From Nitrospirota bacterium (GTDB lineage: Bacteria > Nitrospirota > JACRHJ01): DNA of 64,000 nt. The translations under genes and the position numbers were made by a program. The stretch covers positions 1 to 64,000 of the forward strand of contig JACRHJ010000043.1 in assembly GCA_016212105.1 (NCBI GenBank), written 5' to 3'. The notes beneath the pieces were generated by a model. The model did not search any database. It saw only the letters and a program-made list of their open reading frames with translations, and had not been told where the DNA came from. Within the stretch, counting starts at the first letter, position 1, and each line of letters begins with the position of its first letter. Positions 40,316 through 49,928 of this stretch are shown here, in pieces.

Positions 40316-42886
40316 TTACTCCCCCCACCTCACCCAAACCCGCCTCCAGTTCTCCCACTCCCCGGCCCAGCCGGACACCTCCTCAAACTCCGTATCCGCG
40401 TATGTATGAACCTCGACAGCCTTCCCGTCAGTGACGACCGATACCGCGCCGTCCAGGTCCGTCCTGTAGACCCGCGCACCGGCATCTTCGAGCGCGGCGA
40501 GAGTCTCCGGCGCGGGGTGGCCGAACCTGTTCCTGCGCCCGGCGGAGATTACCGCGACCTCCGGACGGACCGAGTCCACGAACGCACCGAGGCTCCCGGA
40601 GCGGCTGCCGTGGTGCGGGACCTTAAGGACGGTCGAACGGAGCGTCCCGGCGGGTATGGTCGCGAGCATCGCCTCCTGCGCGGCGGACTCCGCGTCCGAG
40701 CCGAGCAGGAACGAGACGTCGCCGTATACGATGCGCAGGACGAGCGAGCGGTTGTTCTCCCGGTCATATATATCATCGCGCCCGTCCTGTATCTCCGACT
40801 TCGACGTGCTCAGGACCTGGACGGCCGCCCCGCCCACCTCCATCTCGACAGGGCTTGAGAACACGCGCCGGGTCGTCCCCCGGGCCTCGGCGAGCCTGCG
40901 GATATACTTGTAGCCCTCGTGCCATGTAACCAGGCCGCCCTCCCACAGTTCGTCCACACCGAAGTTCTCGAAGATATAGAACAGCCCGTTCATGTGGTCC
41001 GGGTGCGGGTGGGTGAGGACGACACGCTCCAGGCTTCTTGCCCCGTGGTTCCAGAGGTACGGCGCGACCGCCGAGCGGCCGGGGTCTATGCCCATGGTCT
41101 TGCCGCCCCCGTCGACGAGCATCCGGCTCCCGTCCGGGAACTCGACGAGCGCCCCGTCCCCCTGCCCCACGTCGAGAAACGTCACACGGAGCCCTCGAGG
41201 GCTTCCAAACGACAACGAGCCCGTCAGAAGCATCACGCCCGCGCATACGGATACCACGGCGGCCTTGCGCATCCTGCTCCCGCCTCCGTATACCGACGCG
41301 GCGACAAGCAGGAGGAACACTGAGGTGAGCAAGAGGCCCGGCGCGCCGGGGTGTAGGTTCGCGTGCGGGATGGCGGCGAATGCCCTGACTACGGCGTAGA
41401 AGACGTCGTATATGGCGGTGTTCAGCCAGGCGAGCGGGAGCCCCCCGCCCGGCGAGACGGCGTACAGCAGGCAGGACAGTATCCCGACCGGCACCGCGCC
41501 AACACCGATGAGCGGTATGGCAAGGGCGTTCGCCGGGAGGGCGACCCAGGAGAACGCGTTGAACTGCCCCGCGACGAGCGGAGCGGTACCGGCTATGACG
41601 AATACCGAGACGACAGTGAAGTTGACGCAAACCTCCCGCCACCGTTCCCGCCACCCGGCAGGCCCGGTGTCCGGGTCTCGCGCTGGGCGGCCCGGCGCGA
41701 GCGCCATGAACAGCACCGCGCCGTATGAGAGCTGGAAGGATATGTCGAATACCGAGCCTGGGTCGAATACGAGCGCGGCGAGGGCGGCGGCGGAAAGTAC
41801 GTTGAACGCGTCCGACTCCCGGTCGAGGAGTATCGCGCCGAGGAAGGCGGTTATCATTATGACCGAGCGGACGGTGGCTACCTCGGAGCCCGCGAGCATG
41901 CAGTAGAATATGGCGGCCGGTATGGACACGGCGGCCCCGAGCTTCCTTGTGTCCACCTTCATGCTCAACCGGAGCGCATAGCGGTGCGGCAGTACGAAGA
42001 CCGACCACTTGGCAAGGAAGTAGACCAGCATTGCGAGCATGGCGACGTGCGAGCCGGATACGGAGAGTATGTGCGTCGTCCCGGACGCGGCGAACTCGTC
42101 CCTCATCTCGTCCGGTACGCTTCCCTGGTCGCCAAGTACCATCGCGCGGAACAGGGCCGAAGCCGGGCCGTCGAGCGACTCCCCGGAGACGTCGAGGAGC
42201 CTCTCCCTGTATGCGTACAGCCAGGCCATGAAGCGGCCCGCCCTGTTCCCGGAGACGGCTATGTCCCTGGGCTCGCAGTATGCGGCCGCGTCGACGCCGT
42301 TCAGGGCGGCATACGCCCCGTAGTCGAAGCAGCCGAAGTTCCGGTACCCCGCCGGGGGCAGCAGCTCCATCCGCCCTGTCAGGACGTCGCCGTAGGCAAT
42401 ACCCAGGCCGTTCCCCTGCACGGTCATGCGGACCAGTCCCGGCCTCGGCGGGATGCGTAGTCCCGGTGTATCATTGTCCGTCTCGTCTACCTTCAGGTGC
42501 ACGAGCGTGTAGCCCACCCGCTCCTCGGGCGGACGCGCGACCTCGCCGGTCACGGCCACCACCCCCCCGTCCAGCATGCCGTCCACGGTCGTCGGCGCGC
42601 CAGGGCCGTAGAGGTGGAACGACAGCGCGCCGAAAAGGAAGCATGCCGCGACCGCGGCCATGCCTGCCCGGCCAGGCCTGAAAAGACGGTGGTGAACGAT
42701 GACGGCTACGGCAGTGAGAAGTATGACGGTAAATGGGAAGAACGGAAACCAGCGGCCGGCGATGATGCCCGTGAGCATCGAGACTGCCGGAGGCAGGAGC
42801 GGGGCGAGACGAAGGCGGGATTTCCCGCCGCATGCGCTGCCCGGAGGTTGGCTGGTATGGGTCATCGCATCCTGGAGACTTCCCAT
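40316..42886 (-). CDS. comEC: ComEC/Rec2-family DNA-uptake channel protein
   Basis: 856 residues, full length. N-terminal membrane helices and OB-like DUF4131 region, then the Competence domain (FRAMVLGDQGSVPDEMRDEFAASGTTHILSVSGSHVAMLAML, outline) with more helices, and a C-terminal metallo-beta-lactamase domain (LDVGQGDGALVEFPDGSRML, VLTHPHPDHMNGL, VLKVPHHGSRSG). The H-x-H-x-D-H metal motif is intact. Takes transforming DNA across the inner membrane as a single strand. No comEA or pilus genes adjacent. ATG 42865 with AGGA upstream is an alternative start. Confidence 0.94.
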   Translation of the reverse strand: MGSLQDAMTHTSQPPGSACGGKSRLRLAPLLPPAVSMLTGIIAGRWFPFFPFTVILLTAVAVIVHHRLFRPGRAGMAAVAACFLFGALSFHLYGPGAPTTVDGMLDGGVVAVTGEVARPPEERVGYTLVHLKVDETDNDTPGLRIPPRPGLVRMTVQGNGLGIAYGDVLTGRMELLPPAGYRNFGCFDYGAYAALNGVDAAAYCEPRDIAVSGNRAGRFMAWLYAYRERLLDVSGESLDGPASALFRAMVLGDQGSVPDEMRDEFAASGTTHILSVSGSHVAMLAMLVYFLAKWSVFVLPHRYALRLSMKVDTRKLGAAVSIPAAIFYCMLAGSEVATVRSVIMITAFLGAILLDRESDAFNVLSAAALAALVFDPGSVFDISFQLSYGAVLFMALAPGRPARDPDTGPAGWRERWREVCVNFTVVSVFVIAGTAPLVAGQFNAFSWVALPANALAIPLIGVGAVPVGILSCLLYAVSPGGGLPLAWLNTAIYDVFYAVVRAFAAIPHANLHPGAPGLLLTSVFLLLVAASVYGGGSRMRKAAVVSVCAGVMLLTGSLSFGSPRGLRVTFLDVGQGDGALVEFPDGSRMLVDGGGKTMGIDPGRSAVAPYLWNHGARSLERVVLTHPHPDHMNGLFYIFENFGVDELWEGGLVTWHEGYKYIRRLAEARGTTRRVFSSPVEMEVGGAAVQVLSTSKSEIQDGRDDIYDRENNRSLVLRIVYGDVSFLLGSDAESAAQEAMLATIPAGTLRSTVLKVPHHGSRSGSLGAFVDSVRPEVAVISAGRRNRFGHPAPETLAALEDAGARVYRTDLDGAVSVVTDGKAVEVHTYADTEFEEVSGWAGEWENWRRVWVRWGE

Positions 42887-42909
42887 GTCCGTGGATAAGC
42901 GTTAGTTGC

Positions 42910-43270
42910 CGGTAAGCGTCGTTCCGAGCGTAGTCGAGGAACCCACCTTTGACTTTGCTATGATAAAGGCAGGGCGGACACGATGGTCCTCCCTTCTTGA
43001 TTTGGATATTAATCCGGCGGTTAAATATCCGGACATCCTCTTGGGTATAGCGGCCTCAAGGGGGCGCGGCCCCCTTGCACCCCCGGACAAGGGGGAAAAG
43101 TTCCCCTTGCATCCCCTCGATACTACATGGATGGATGCCAGACTATGGCGAGCTGCGCCCGCCGGATTTGTAACAATCCGGCCCCAACCTTTGACTCCCC
43201 CTCTTAAGATAAGAGGGGGACGGGGGGCGTTATGAAGTATCGGCGATGAATCCAAATCTTTAGCCGCCGG
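42910..43270. repeat. Intergenic repeat region between the kinase gene and comEC
   Basis: GTCGTTCCGAGCGTAGTCGA-GGAAC unit (as at 38018), two GGGGGCGCGGCCCCC / CCCCTTGCA-type units, and CCCCTCTTAAGATAAGAGG-GGG. A stretch around 43000-43030 and 43255-43285 reads GCCGGCGGTT/AACCGCCGGC at the two ends, a possible long inverted repeat. No gene seen from 42887 to 43289. Confidence 0.65.
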
Positions 43271-43289
43271 TTTAATAATGGCAGGCGGC

Positions 43290-45836
43290 CTACTTCAGCG
43301 GCACCTCGCGAAGCGACATGGCAAGCTCGGCGGCGGTGCCGAACCTGTTGTTCCGGTCCTTCTCCAGGCACTTCATGATTATCTGGTCAAGCCTGTCCGG
43401 TATGGCCGGGTTCAGCGTCTTTGGCGGCTTGGGCGGCGTGTGCACGTGCTGGTATGCCGCGTCGCCCTCTGCGAACGGGTGCCTGAGCGCGACCAGCTCG
43501 TAGAACACCAGGCCGAGCGCGTAGATGTCCGAGCGCCTGTCGAGCTTGTCGCCGACAAGCTGTTCCGGCGACATGTACATCACGGTGCCGCTTATCATGC
43601 CCGCGTCTGTAAGCGTCTCCTCGCCGCCCGCCTTGGCCAGGCCGAAGTCCATTATCTTTACGACGGACTGCTTGTTTATCATGATGTTGGACGGCTTGAT
43701 GTCCCTGTGTATGATGCCCGCCTCGTGGGCGTAGTGCAGGCCCTGGCAGCACTGGTATATGATCTTGAGCTTGTTGACGAGCGGCATCTTGGCCGCGCTC
43801 GCCATCAGCTTCTTGAGCGTCACACCCTCGACCATCTCCATCGTGATGAAGCTCCTGCCGCCCGCCTGCTGGAAGTCGTAGAGCGTGACGATGTTCGGGT
43901 GGTTGAGCTGGGCGGCGGAGCGGGCCTCCTGCGCGAACCTCTTGAGCACCTGCGGGTTCTCACTGAAGCTCTTGGGCAGGAGCTTCAGGGCTATCACGCG
44001 GTTCAGGTTGTTGTCCTTCGCCTCGTACACCACGCCCATACCGCCGCGCCCGACCTCCTTGACGATGGCGTACCTCTTGGCCGGGTCGGACGCCCCGCCA
44101 GCCGCCGATGCGCCTGCCGCGGATGCTCCGGCCGGTGGCGCGGGCCTCGGGGCAGGCCCCGGCGCCTTTGGCCTTGCGCCTGCGGCGACAAGCCTGTCGC
44201 ACTCCTTCTTCCTCGCGTCGGAGTCCTTGAACTGGAAGTCCACGAGCAGGACCTTGCCGTAGACGTCCGACGCATCGCCGTACTGGCCGGCCGCCTCGCA
44301 GGCGTTCGCGAGGCCGTAGTAGAGTTCCAGGTTCCCGTGGTCGGCGGGCGAGCCGCCTATGGCCTTGGCGTAGTACTCCGCCGCAAGCTTGGGGTTTCCC
44401 TGGGCCTTGAACATCTCGGCGAGCCTGATGACCGCGGAATGGTAGCGCGGGTCTTCCGGGTCCACCCTCTGGAGCGCGGCAAGTTCCTTGTCCGGGCGGT
44501 TCAGCTTCCTGTTCAGTTCCGCCGCGAGCATGTAGTCCCCGGACGACTCCACCAGCGCGGACGCCTTCTCGATGTCGCCGGTCTGAATGTAGAGCTGGGC
44601 TGCCTTGCCGCTTTCTCCCGCCCTGGAATACGCCTCGGCGGCCTTCTGCATGTCGCCGCCCTCGATATACATCAGGGCCGCGGTCGAGTAGTCGGCGGAC
44701 ACCATGTACGCGTCGGCCGCCATCGTGTAGTTGCCGGACGACTCGAACAGGTCGGCGGCCTTCACGTGGTCCCCGGCCTCGAGGTACATCCTGCCTGCCT
44801 CGGCGTCGTTACCCTCGGCCATGTACTTCTCGGCCATTATCTCGCAGGCGCGCCTGGCGTCGCCGCCCTCGCGCACTATCTCCGCCGCCCGCTCGTACTG
44901 CCTTGCGACACGGAAGTACTCGGCCGCGCGTGCCCGGTCACCGCTCTTGAGCGAGACCTCGCCCGCCTTGCCAAGCTCCTTGACCCGCGCGTAGGAGTCG
45001 GCGGCCTTGGCGTAGTTGCCGGTCTGCTCGAAGTACTTGGCGGCCATGAGGGACATCTCCTTCATCTTGGCCGCGACCTCCGGGGACGGGATCTCCTTCG
45101 AGGCTGTACCCTCGACGTAGCCCCTGTCGTACATCTCGGCGGCCTTCTTGAAGTCCTTCGCGTTCTCGTAGCACGTCGCCGCGGACTGGAGGCTGCCCGA
45201 CTCGGCGTACAGCTCGGCGGCCTTGACATACTCGCCCGCCCTGTCGTAGGCCTCGGCCGCCATGAGCTTCTTGCCGAGCCTCATGAAAGTCTCGGCGGCC
45301 TTCCTGTGGTCGCCCTTCTTCTTGAGCAGGTCGGCGAGCTGCGTGAAGTCGCCGGCCTTCTGAAACATGTCCGCCGCGGTATCGAGCTTCCCCATCTTTT
45401 CATATATCTTGCCGGCCTTGGAGTACTCCTCGCCTTCCTCCAGGACCCTGGCCGCCTTCGCATTCTCCTTGATTATGAGGAACATGTCGGCAGCCCTGAC
45501 GTACTCCTTGTTGGCGGCGAACCTCTTCGCCTGGGCAACAATGCGCCGCCTCTCCATGACCTCGCCGAGCTTGCCGCCCATTATCATCGAGAGCAGCCGG
45601 CCTTTGAGGCCGGAGAGGACCAGGTACGCTATGTACGGTGTGACGCAGACCACCACCAGGACGAGTATCCCGTAGACCCAGAGCGGGAGGGCCGCAAGGG
45701 TCTTGCCAAGGTAGGGCACCTCGTAGAATTTGTATACGAGCAGGCCCTTTATGTAGTCGACCACATGAAGGAAAAACTCGAGGGCGCGCTTCAGGTACGC
45801 GTTGTAGTCGAACTCCGCAAGGAAGGAACTGTGCAT
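43290..45836 (-). CDS. Membrane-anchored TPR-repeat serine/threonine protein kinase
   Basis: 848 residues in an unusual order. One membrane segment at about 50-75 (LWVYGILVLVVVCVTPYIAYLVL), then some 15-20 degenerate TPR-like repeats (about 90-540; recurring AADMFxKAGDFxxAA units), a Pro/Ala linker, and the kinase domain last (about 580-848). Kinase motifs are intact: GRGGMGVVYEA, Lys in VIALKLLP, HRDIKPSNIM, DFGLAKAGG, GTVMYMSPEQL. Most bacterial membrane STPKs place the kinase first. Starts 4 bp after glmM, at the end of the ftsH-folP-cdaA-cdaR-glmM cluster. Confidence 0.9.
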   Translation of the reverse strand: MHSSFLAEFDYNAYLKRALEFFLHVVDYIKGLLVYKFYEVPYLGKTLAALPLWVYGILVLVVVCVTPYIAYLVLSGLKGRLLSMIMGGKLGEVMERRRIVAQAKRFAANKEYVRAADMFLIIKENAKAARVLEEGEEYSKAGKIYEKMGKLDTAADMFQKAGDFTQLADLLKKKGDHRKAAETFMRLGKKLMAAEAYDRAGEYVKAAELYAESGSLQSAATCYENAKDFKKAAEMYDRGYVEGTASKEIPSPEVAAKMKEMSLMAAKYFEQTGNYAKAADSYARVKELGKAGEVSLKSGDRARAAEYFRVARQYERAAEIVREGGDARRACEIMAEKYMAEGNDAEAGRMYLEAGDHVKAADLFESSGNYTMAADAYMVSADYSTAALMYIEGGDMQKAAEAYSRAGESGKAAQLYIQTGDIEKASALVESSGDYMLAAELNRKLNRPDKELAALQRVDPEDPRYHSAVIRLAEMFKAQGNPKLAAEYYAKAIGGSPADHGNLELYYGLANACEAAGQYGDASDVYGKVLLVDFQFKDSDARKKECDRLVAAGARPKAPGPAPRPAPPAGASAAGASAAGGASDPAKRYAIVKEVGRGGMGVVYEAKDNNLNRVIALKLLPKSFSENPQVLKRFAQEARSAAQLNHPNIVTLYDFQQAGGRSFITMEMVEGVTLKKLMASAAKMPLVNKLKIIYQCCQGLHYAHEAGIIHRDIKPSNIMINKQSVVKIMDFGLAKAGGEETLTDAGMISGTVMYMSPEQLVGDKLDRRSDIYALGLVFYELVALRHPFAEGDAAYQHVHTPPKPPKTLNPAIPDRLDQIIMKCLEKDRNNRFGTAAELAMSLREVPLK

Positions 45837-45839
45837 GGT

Positions 45840-47195
45840 TTAATCTCCGCCCAACTCTTTCTCGACCGCTGCGGCGAGGTCCCTTACGATCCTCTCTATG
45901 GCCGCGTGGTCCTTTCCTTCCGCCATGATCCTCAGCTTCGGCTCGGTTCCGGAGTATCTTATCAGCAGCCGGCCGTTGCCGTCAAGCATGCTTTCCGCCT
46001 CAGCTATCTTTCTCGTCAGGGCGGGGACCTCCGCAAGGTCCACCTTCTCGCGTACCCTTACGTTCACCAGGACCTGAGGGTAGGTGTTCATCACGCGGCC
46101 AAGCTCGGACAGCCTCTTGCCGGAACGCTTCATAATCGAGAGCACCTGGAGAGCCGTGACAACCCCGTCGCCGGTGGTGTTGTGGTCCAGGAATATGACG
46201 TGGCCGGACTGCTCGCCCCCGAGGTTGAAACCGCCGGAGCGCATCTCCTCCATGACGTACCTGTCGCCGACCGCCGCCCTGACGAGCCTGATGCCCGCCT
46301 CGCGCATGGCGATCTCCAGGCCTATGTTCGACATCACGGTGGCGACGAGCGTGTCGCCCGCGAGCGCGCCCCGCTCCTTCATGTCCACGGCGCAGAGCGC
46401 CATGACCTTGTCGCCGTCGAACTCGCGGCCCTTCTCGTCGCAGAATATCACCCGGTCCGCGTCTCCGTCGTGCGCGATGCCGATGTCCGCGCCCTGCTCG
46501 ACCACCGCGTTCTGGATGACCTCAGGGTGGAGCGAGCCGCAGCCCGCGTTTATGTTCACTCCGTTAGGCTTGTCGTTTATGACGAAAACCTTCGCGCCAA
46601 GCTCCTTGAGGACCGTAGGCGCGACCTTGTAAGCCGCGCCGTTCGCGCAGTCGAGGACGATCTTCATCCCTTCGAGCATGAGGCCCTTGGGGAACGATGA
46701 CTTGGTGAACTCGACGTAACGCCCCACCGCGTCGTCGATGCGGGAGGCCTTGCCAACAGCGTCAGCGGTAGGCCGGACGTGGTCTATCTTGCCGGACGTT
46801 ATCAGGTCCTCTATCTCGTCCTCGACGTTGTCCGGGAGCTTCATCCCGTCCCGCGAGAAGAATTTTATGCCGTTGTCCTCGAACGGGTTGTGGGACGCGG
46901 ACAGCACTACTCCCGCGTCCGCGCGCAGGCTCCTCGTTATGAACGCTATGCCCGGCGTCGGAAGCGGGCCGACAAGCAGCACGTCCACTCCCATCGAGCA
47001 GATGCCTGACGTCAATGCGGATTCGAGCATGTAGCCCGAAACGCGCGTGTCCTTGCCGATGACTATCCTGTGGCGCGCCCCGCCCTCCCTGAATATGTGC
47101 CCGGCCGCGCGGCCGAGCTTCATCGCCATCTCCACCGTCATGGGGTGGATGTTGGCCGTGCCGCGCACACCGTCCGTGCCGAAAAGTCTGCCCAT
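45840..47195 (-). CDS. glmM: Phosphoglucosamine mutase
   Basis: 451 residues. Converts glucosamine-6-P to glucosamine-1-P for peptidoglycan and LPS precursors. Start motif [11 protein letters not shown], active-site phosphoserine in [15 protein letters not shown] (about residue 100), metal loop [14 protein letters not shown], sugar loop [12 protein letters not shown], and phosphate loop [15 protein letters not shown]. Downstream of cdaA and cdaR, the arrangement in which GlmM binds and inhibits CdaA in Firmicutes. Kinase gene follows by 4 bp. A family A hairpin lies 25 bp upstream of the ATG. Confidence 0.98.
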   Translation of the reverse strand: MGRLFGTDGVRGTANIHPMTVEMAMKLGRAAGHIFREGGARHRIVIGKDTRVSGYMLESALTSGICSMGVDVLLVGPLPTPGIAFITRSLRADAGVVLSASHNPFEDNGIKFFSRDGMKLPDNVEDEIEDLITSGKIDHVRPTADAVGKASRIDDAVGRYVEFTKSSFPKGLMLEGMKIVLDCANGAAYKVAPTVLKELGAKVFVINDKPNGVNINAGCGSLHPEVIQNAVVEQGADIGIAHDGDADRVIFCDEKGREFDGDKVMALCAVDMKERGALAGDTLVATVMSNIGLEIAMREAGIRLVRAAVGDRYVMEEMRSGGFNLGGEQSGHVIFLDHNTTGDGVVTALQVLSIMKRSGKRLSELGRVMNTYPQVLVNVRVREKVDLAEVPALTRKIAEAESMLDGNGRLLIRYSGTEPKLRIMAEGKDHAAIERIVRDLAAAVEKELGGD

Positions 47196-47218
47196 CTAAA
47201 ATCCTCCAAATCAAAAGC

Positions 47219-47337
47219 GAAAGTCCCGCCTCTTTGGTAAAGAGGCGGCCCAGAAACTTTTAACAGGTTATAAACTGGCGTCCGTGCTTCTCTCCAATCC
47301 CCTCTCCTCGCGGGAGAGGGGCTGGGGTGAGGGGTCA
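47219..47337. repeat. Family A hairpin repeat (copy 4) plus a CCCCTCTCC repeat
   Basis: 47219-47262: stem GCCTCTTT / AAAGAGGC flanked by AAGTCCC and GGCCCAGAAACTTTT, in the glmM leader. 47296-47337: CCCCTCTCCTCGCGGGAG-AGGGG unit. The block splits cdaR from glmM. Confidence 0.85.
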
Positions 47338-47346
47338 CCTTGTGCC

Positions 47347-48009
47347 CTACCTGTCCACCTTTACGACCTCCGCCTCGACCAGGACCTCGTCCTGGGACAG
47401 CCTGACTCCCCTTATGGTGGGCGGCTCGAGCGGCACGACCTCGGAGACCTTGCCAGTAACACCCGTCATTTCGAGCGGCTGCGTATCCAGCCCCTTGAGC
47501 CTGCCGAGCACGCTCTTAGGCCCCTTGACTGACACCGTGCCGGGCGTGACCTCCACCTTGCCGAGCATGTAGCCGGGGGCCGGGTTGCCGGAGAGGACAG
47601 CGGTGACAGGGAGCGTCTTCTCGCCCGACTCGTCCAGCCTTATCCTGATCTCGACAGGGCTGACAGTCGTGACCGTGATGTTGCCCGGCGCCTTGACGTT
47701 CGACGGCCCGAGGTAGAACTGGGCCGCGCCCTCCCTGGCGTCAGCGATGCTGAGCGCGACGCTGACGTCTCCGGGCGCGAGGTTCCTTATTATCGCCTCC
47801 GGCCCCTGCATGCGCACATCCACGTAACCTGGCACGTCCCCGACGACAACCATCCCTGCGGGTATGTCACGGAGTTCCAGCGGGACGACGAAGTTGACCT
47901 CGGACTTGCCCCGCGCGACGACGTGGAACCACAGAAGCGCCGCGAAAAGAAGCGAGAACGCCTTTATGAGCAGGTTGCCGAAGAGTATGGTCTTTATCCT
48001 GTCTAACAC
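47347..48009 (-). CDS. cdaR: CdaA regulatory protein CdaR (YbbR domains)
   Basis: 220 residues. An N-terminal membrane helix (LLIKAFSLLFAALLWFHVV) is followed by extracytoplasmic YbbR-type repeats (VPLELRDIPAGMVVVGDVPGYVDVRMQGP; GKVEVTPGTVSVKGPKSVLGRL, outline). Binds and modulates CdaA at the membrane. Start is GTG 48009, one base after the cdaA stop. Position between cdaA and glmM is the classic arrangement. Confidence 0.92.
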   Translation of the reverse strand: MLDRIKTILFGNLLIKAFSLLFAALLWFHVVARGKSEVNFVVPLELRDIPAGMVVVGDVPGYVDVRMQGPEAIIRNLAPGDVSVALSIADAREGAAQFYLGPSNVKAPGNITVTTVSPVEIRIRLDESGEKTLPVTAVLSGNPAPGYMLGKVEVTPGTVSVKGPKSVLGRLKGLDTQPLEMTGVTGKVSEVVPLEPPTIRGVRLSQDEVLVEAEVVKVDR

Positions 48010-48010
48010 G

Positions 48011-48808
48011 TCATCCCGCCTTTGCGGAAGCCTTGTCCTTGCCGGACGACTTCTTCTGTGTAACGAAAATTCGGGTCAGCATACGCCTCAGAGAGACCGC
48101 GTCGAGGTCGCGGGTAAGCGTACCCCCGGTAACGACGGAAATCGTCCCGGTCTCCTCGGATATGACGATGACGACCGCGTCCGTCTCCTCCGACAGCCCG
48201 ATGGCCGCCCTGTGCCGGGTGCCGAGCGCCTTGTTGACCTGCGTGCTCGTTGTCAGGGGGAGGAAGCAGCCTGCGGCAGCCAGGCGGCCGCGCCTTATAA
48301 TCACCGCCCCGTCGTGGAGCGGGGACGTCGGGTGGAATATGCTGAGCAGAAGCTCGCGGCTCACCCTGGACTCCAGCTCGGTGCCCATCTCGACGATGTT
48401 CCTGAGGTCGGTCTCCCTCTGGAGGACCATCAGTGCACCTACACGGCGGTTGGCAAGCGATACCGAGGCCTTGACCAGCTCGTCCAGGAACTTGGACGAC
48501 TCTACCGGGGACATGGACGAAAACAGCGGGTTCTCACCCATGTGCGCGAGCGCGCGCCGGAGTTCCGGCTGGAACAGGACGAGTATGACGATGACGAGCT
48601 GGGACATGAAGCTCTGGACGAGCCAGTTGACGGTGTACAGCTCCATCCAGCGCGACAGGAACAGGGCGACCAGCAGGACGCCGAGCCCGGCGAGCATCTG
48701 GACCGCGCGTGTGCCCTTGATGAGCAGGAACAGGCGGTACAGTATGAAGGCCACCAGCAGGATGTCGACTACGTCCTGCGGGCGTATGGTCTTCACGAAT
48801 TCGAGCAA
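48011..48808 (-). CDS. cdaA: Diadenylate cyclase CdaA
   Basis: 265 residues. Makes c-di-AMP from two ATP. Three N-terminal membrane helices (VVDILLVAFILYRLFLLI, LAGLGVLLVALFLS, WLVQSFMSQLVIVILVLF), then the DAC domain with PLHDGAVIIRRGRL (DGA) and LGTRHRAAIGLSEETDAVVIVISEETG (RHR), both intact. Start is TTG 48808 with GGAG five bases upstream. First of cdaA-cdaR, then glmM. C-di-AMP usually controls potassium and osmotic balance. Confidence 0.96.
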   Translation of the reverse strand: MLEFVKTIRPQDVVDILLVAFILYRLFLLIKGTRAVQMLAGLGVLLVALFLSRWMELYTVNWLVQSFMSQLVIVILVLFQPELRRALAHMGENPLFSSMSPVESSKFLDELVKASVSLANRRVGALMVLQRETDLRNIVEMGTELESRVSRELLLSIFHPTSPLHDGAVIIRRGRLAAAGCFLPLTTSTQVNKALGTRHRAAIGLSEETDAVVIVISEETGTISVVTGGTLTRDLDAVSLRRMLTRIFVTQKKSSGKDKASAKAG

Positions 48809-48829
48809 AAGGTCTCCTGAGATATGTTT

Positions 48830-49022
48830 TTATGGTGTCATTCTGAGCAACGCGAAGAATCCGTCTCTATCAATTGTAGGGGCCGTACCAAGCGAAGCGC
48901 GTGTCGGCCCTGCATTGATTTGTTTGTCGCCCCGTGCTTGACACGGGGCCCAGGAATTTATGAACTTCCTGGATTCCCGCCGGAGTTCACCCCGGTATGC
49001 CTATAGCCGGGGCGGGAATGAC
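48830..49022. repeat. Repeat block with two nested palindromes
   Basis: A family D unit (48838-48862), family B with the TACCAAGCGAAGCG insertion (48877-48911), the CCCCGTGCTTGACACGGGG unit, and family C with the CCCCGG...CCGGGG palindrome in its loop, inverted (48973-49019). Splits folP from cdaA. Confidence 0.85.
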
Positions 49023-49025
49023 GAG

Positions 49026-49928
49026 CTAAGAGCGGCCCGCCCTCATTATCGCGTCCGCGACGAGCGCGGCCCTCTTCGCCGACCTGACGTCGTGCGCGCG
49101 TATGATGTGCGCGCCGCGCGCGATGCCCATGACGGCGGCGGCGACACTCCCGTCGCCTCTGTCCATCGGGTCGTCCGCGCCGGTGAGCCTGCCGATGAAG
49201 GCCTTCCGGGACACCCCGAGAACAACCGGGTATCCGAGCCGGGAGAGTTCGTCCAGCCGGTTTATAAGTTCGAGGTTGTGGGCGAGCGTCTTCCCGAAAC
49301 CGATGCCCGGGTCTACCAGTATCCTGTCCCTGGGGACGCCCGCCCGGAGCGCCTTGTCCGAACCGGCCATGAGGAAGCCCGTGACCTCGCCCATCAGGTC
49401 ATCGTAGTTCGGGTCCTTCTGCATGTCCTCGGGCGTGCCCTTGATGTGCATCACGACCAGCGCGGCCCCGGAGTCAGCGGCGGCTTTCGGCATGTCCGGG
49501 TCGAAGGCCAGGCCGCTGATGTCGTTTATTATGTCCGCGCCCGCGCGGACCGCTGCAAGCGCGGTCGCCGCCTTGTAGGTGTCTATCGAGATGGGGATTC
49601 CGGAGCGCTTCCTGATGCCCTCAATGACCGGTACGACCCTGGCCTGCTCCTCGTCCGGGGAAACCCTGTCCGAGCCCGGCCTCGTGGACTCTCCGCCCAC
49701 GTCTATGATGTCCGCGCCCGCCTCGGCCATCAGGAGGGCGGCCTCGACAGCGGCTGCGACGTCCACGCGCGAGAAGCCGTCAACGCGCCCGCCTCCGACC
49801 ACGAACCGCCCCCCGTCCGAGAACGAGTCCGGCGTGACGTTTAGGATGCCCATGACGTGCGTCCGGGCGGACAGCTCCAGCACGACGTCCCGGAGGCGGA
49901 GCGTGTATGTCGTCCCGGGGGCCGTCAC
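49026..49928 (-). CDS. folP: Dihydropteroate synthase
   Basis: 300 residues. Joins p-aminobenzoate to the pterin pyrophosphate in folate synthesis; target of sulfonamides. Motifs: MGILNVTPDSFSDGG, ADIIDVGGESTRPG, IPISIDTYKAATALAAVRAGADIINDI (outline), LVVMHIKGTPEDMQ, ILVDPGIGFGKTLAHNL, LGVSRKAFIG and MGIARGAHIIRAHDV. Start is GTG 49928, sharing the junction TAG-GTG with ftsH. Precedes cdaA after a repeat block. Confidence 0.97.
   Translation of the reverse strand: MTAPGTTYTLRLRDVVLELSARTHVMGILNVTPDSFSDGGRFVVGGGRVDGFSRVDVAAAVEAALLMAEAGADIIDVGGESTRPGSDRVSPDEEQARVVPVIEGIRKRSGIPISIDTYKAATALAAVRAGADIINDISGLAFDPDMPKAAADSGAALVVMHIKGTPEDMQKDPNYDDLMGEVTGFLMAGSDKALRAGVPRDRILVDPGIGFGKTLAHNLELINRLDELSRLGYPVVLGVSRKAFIGRLTGADDPMDRGDGSVAAAVMGIARGAHIIRAHDVRSAKRAALVADAIMRAGRS

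Noticed and set aside
43278-46700. A 1140-codon open frame on the plus strand
   Set aside because: It is antisense to the kinase and glmM genes, which have clear motifs on the minus strand; its product is low-complexity Arg/Leu/Val-rich sequence typical of high-GC shadow frames.
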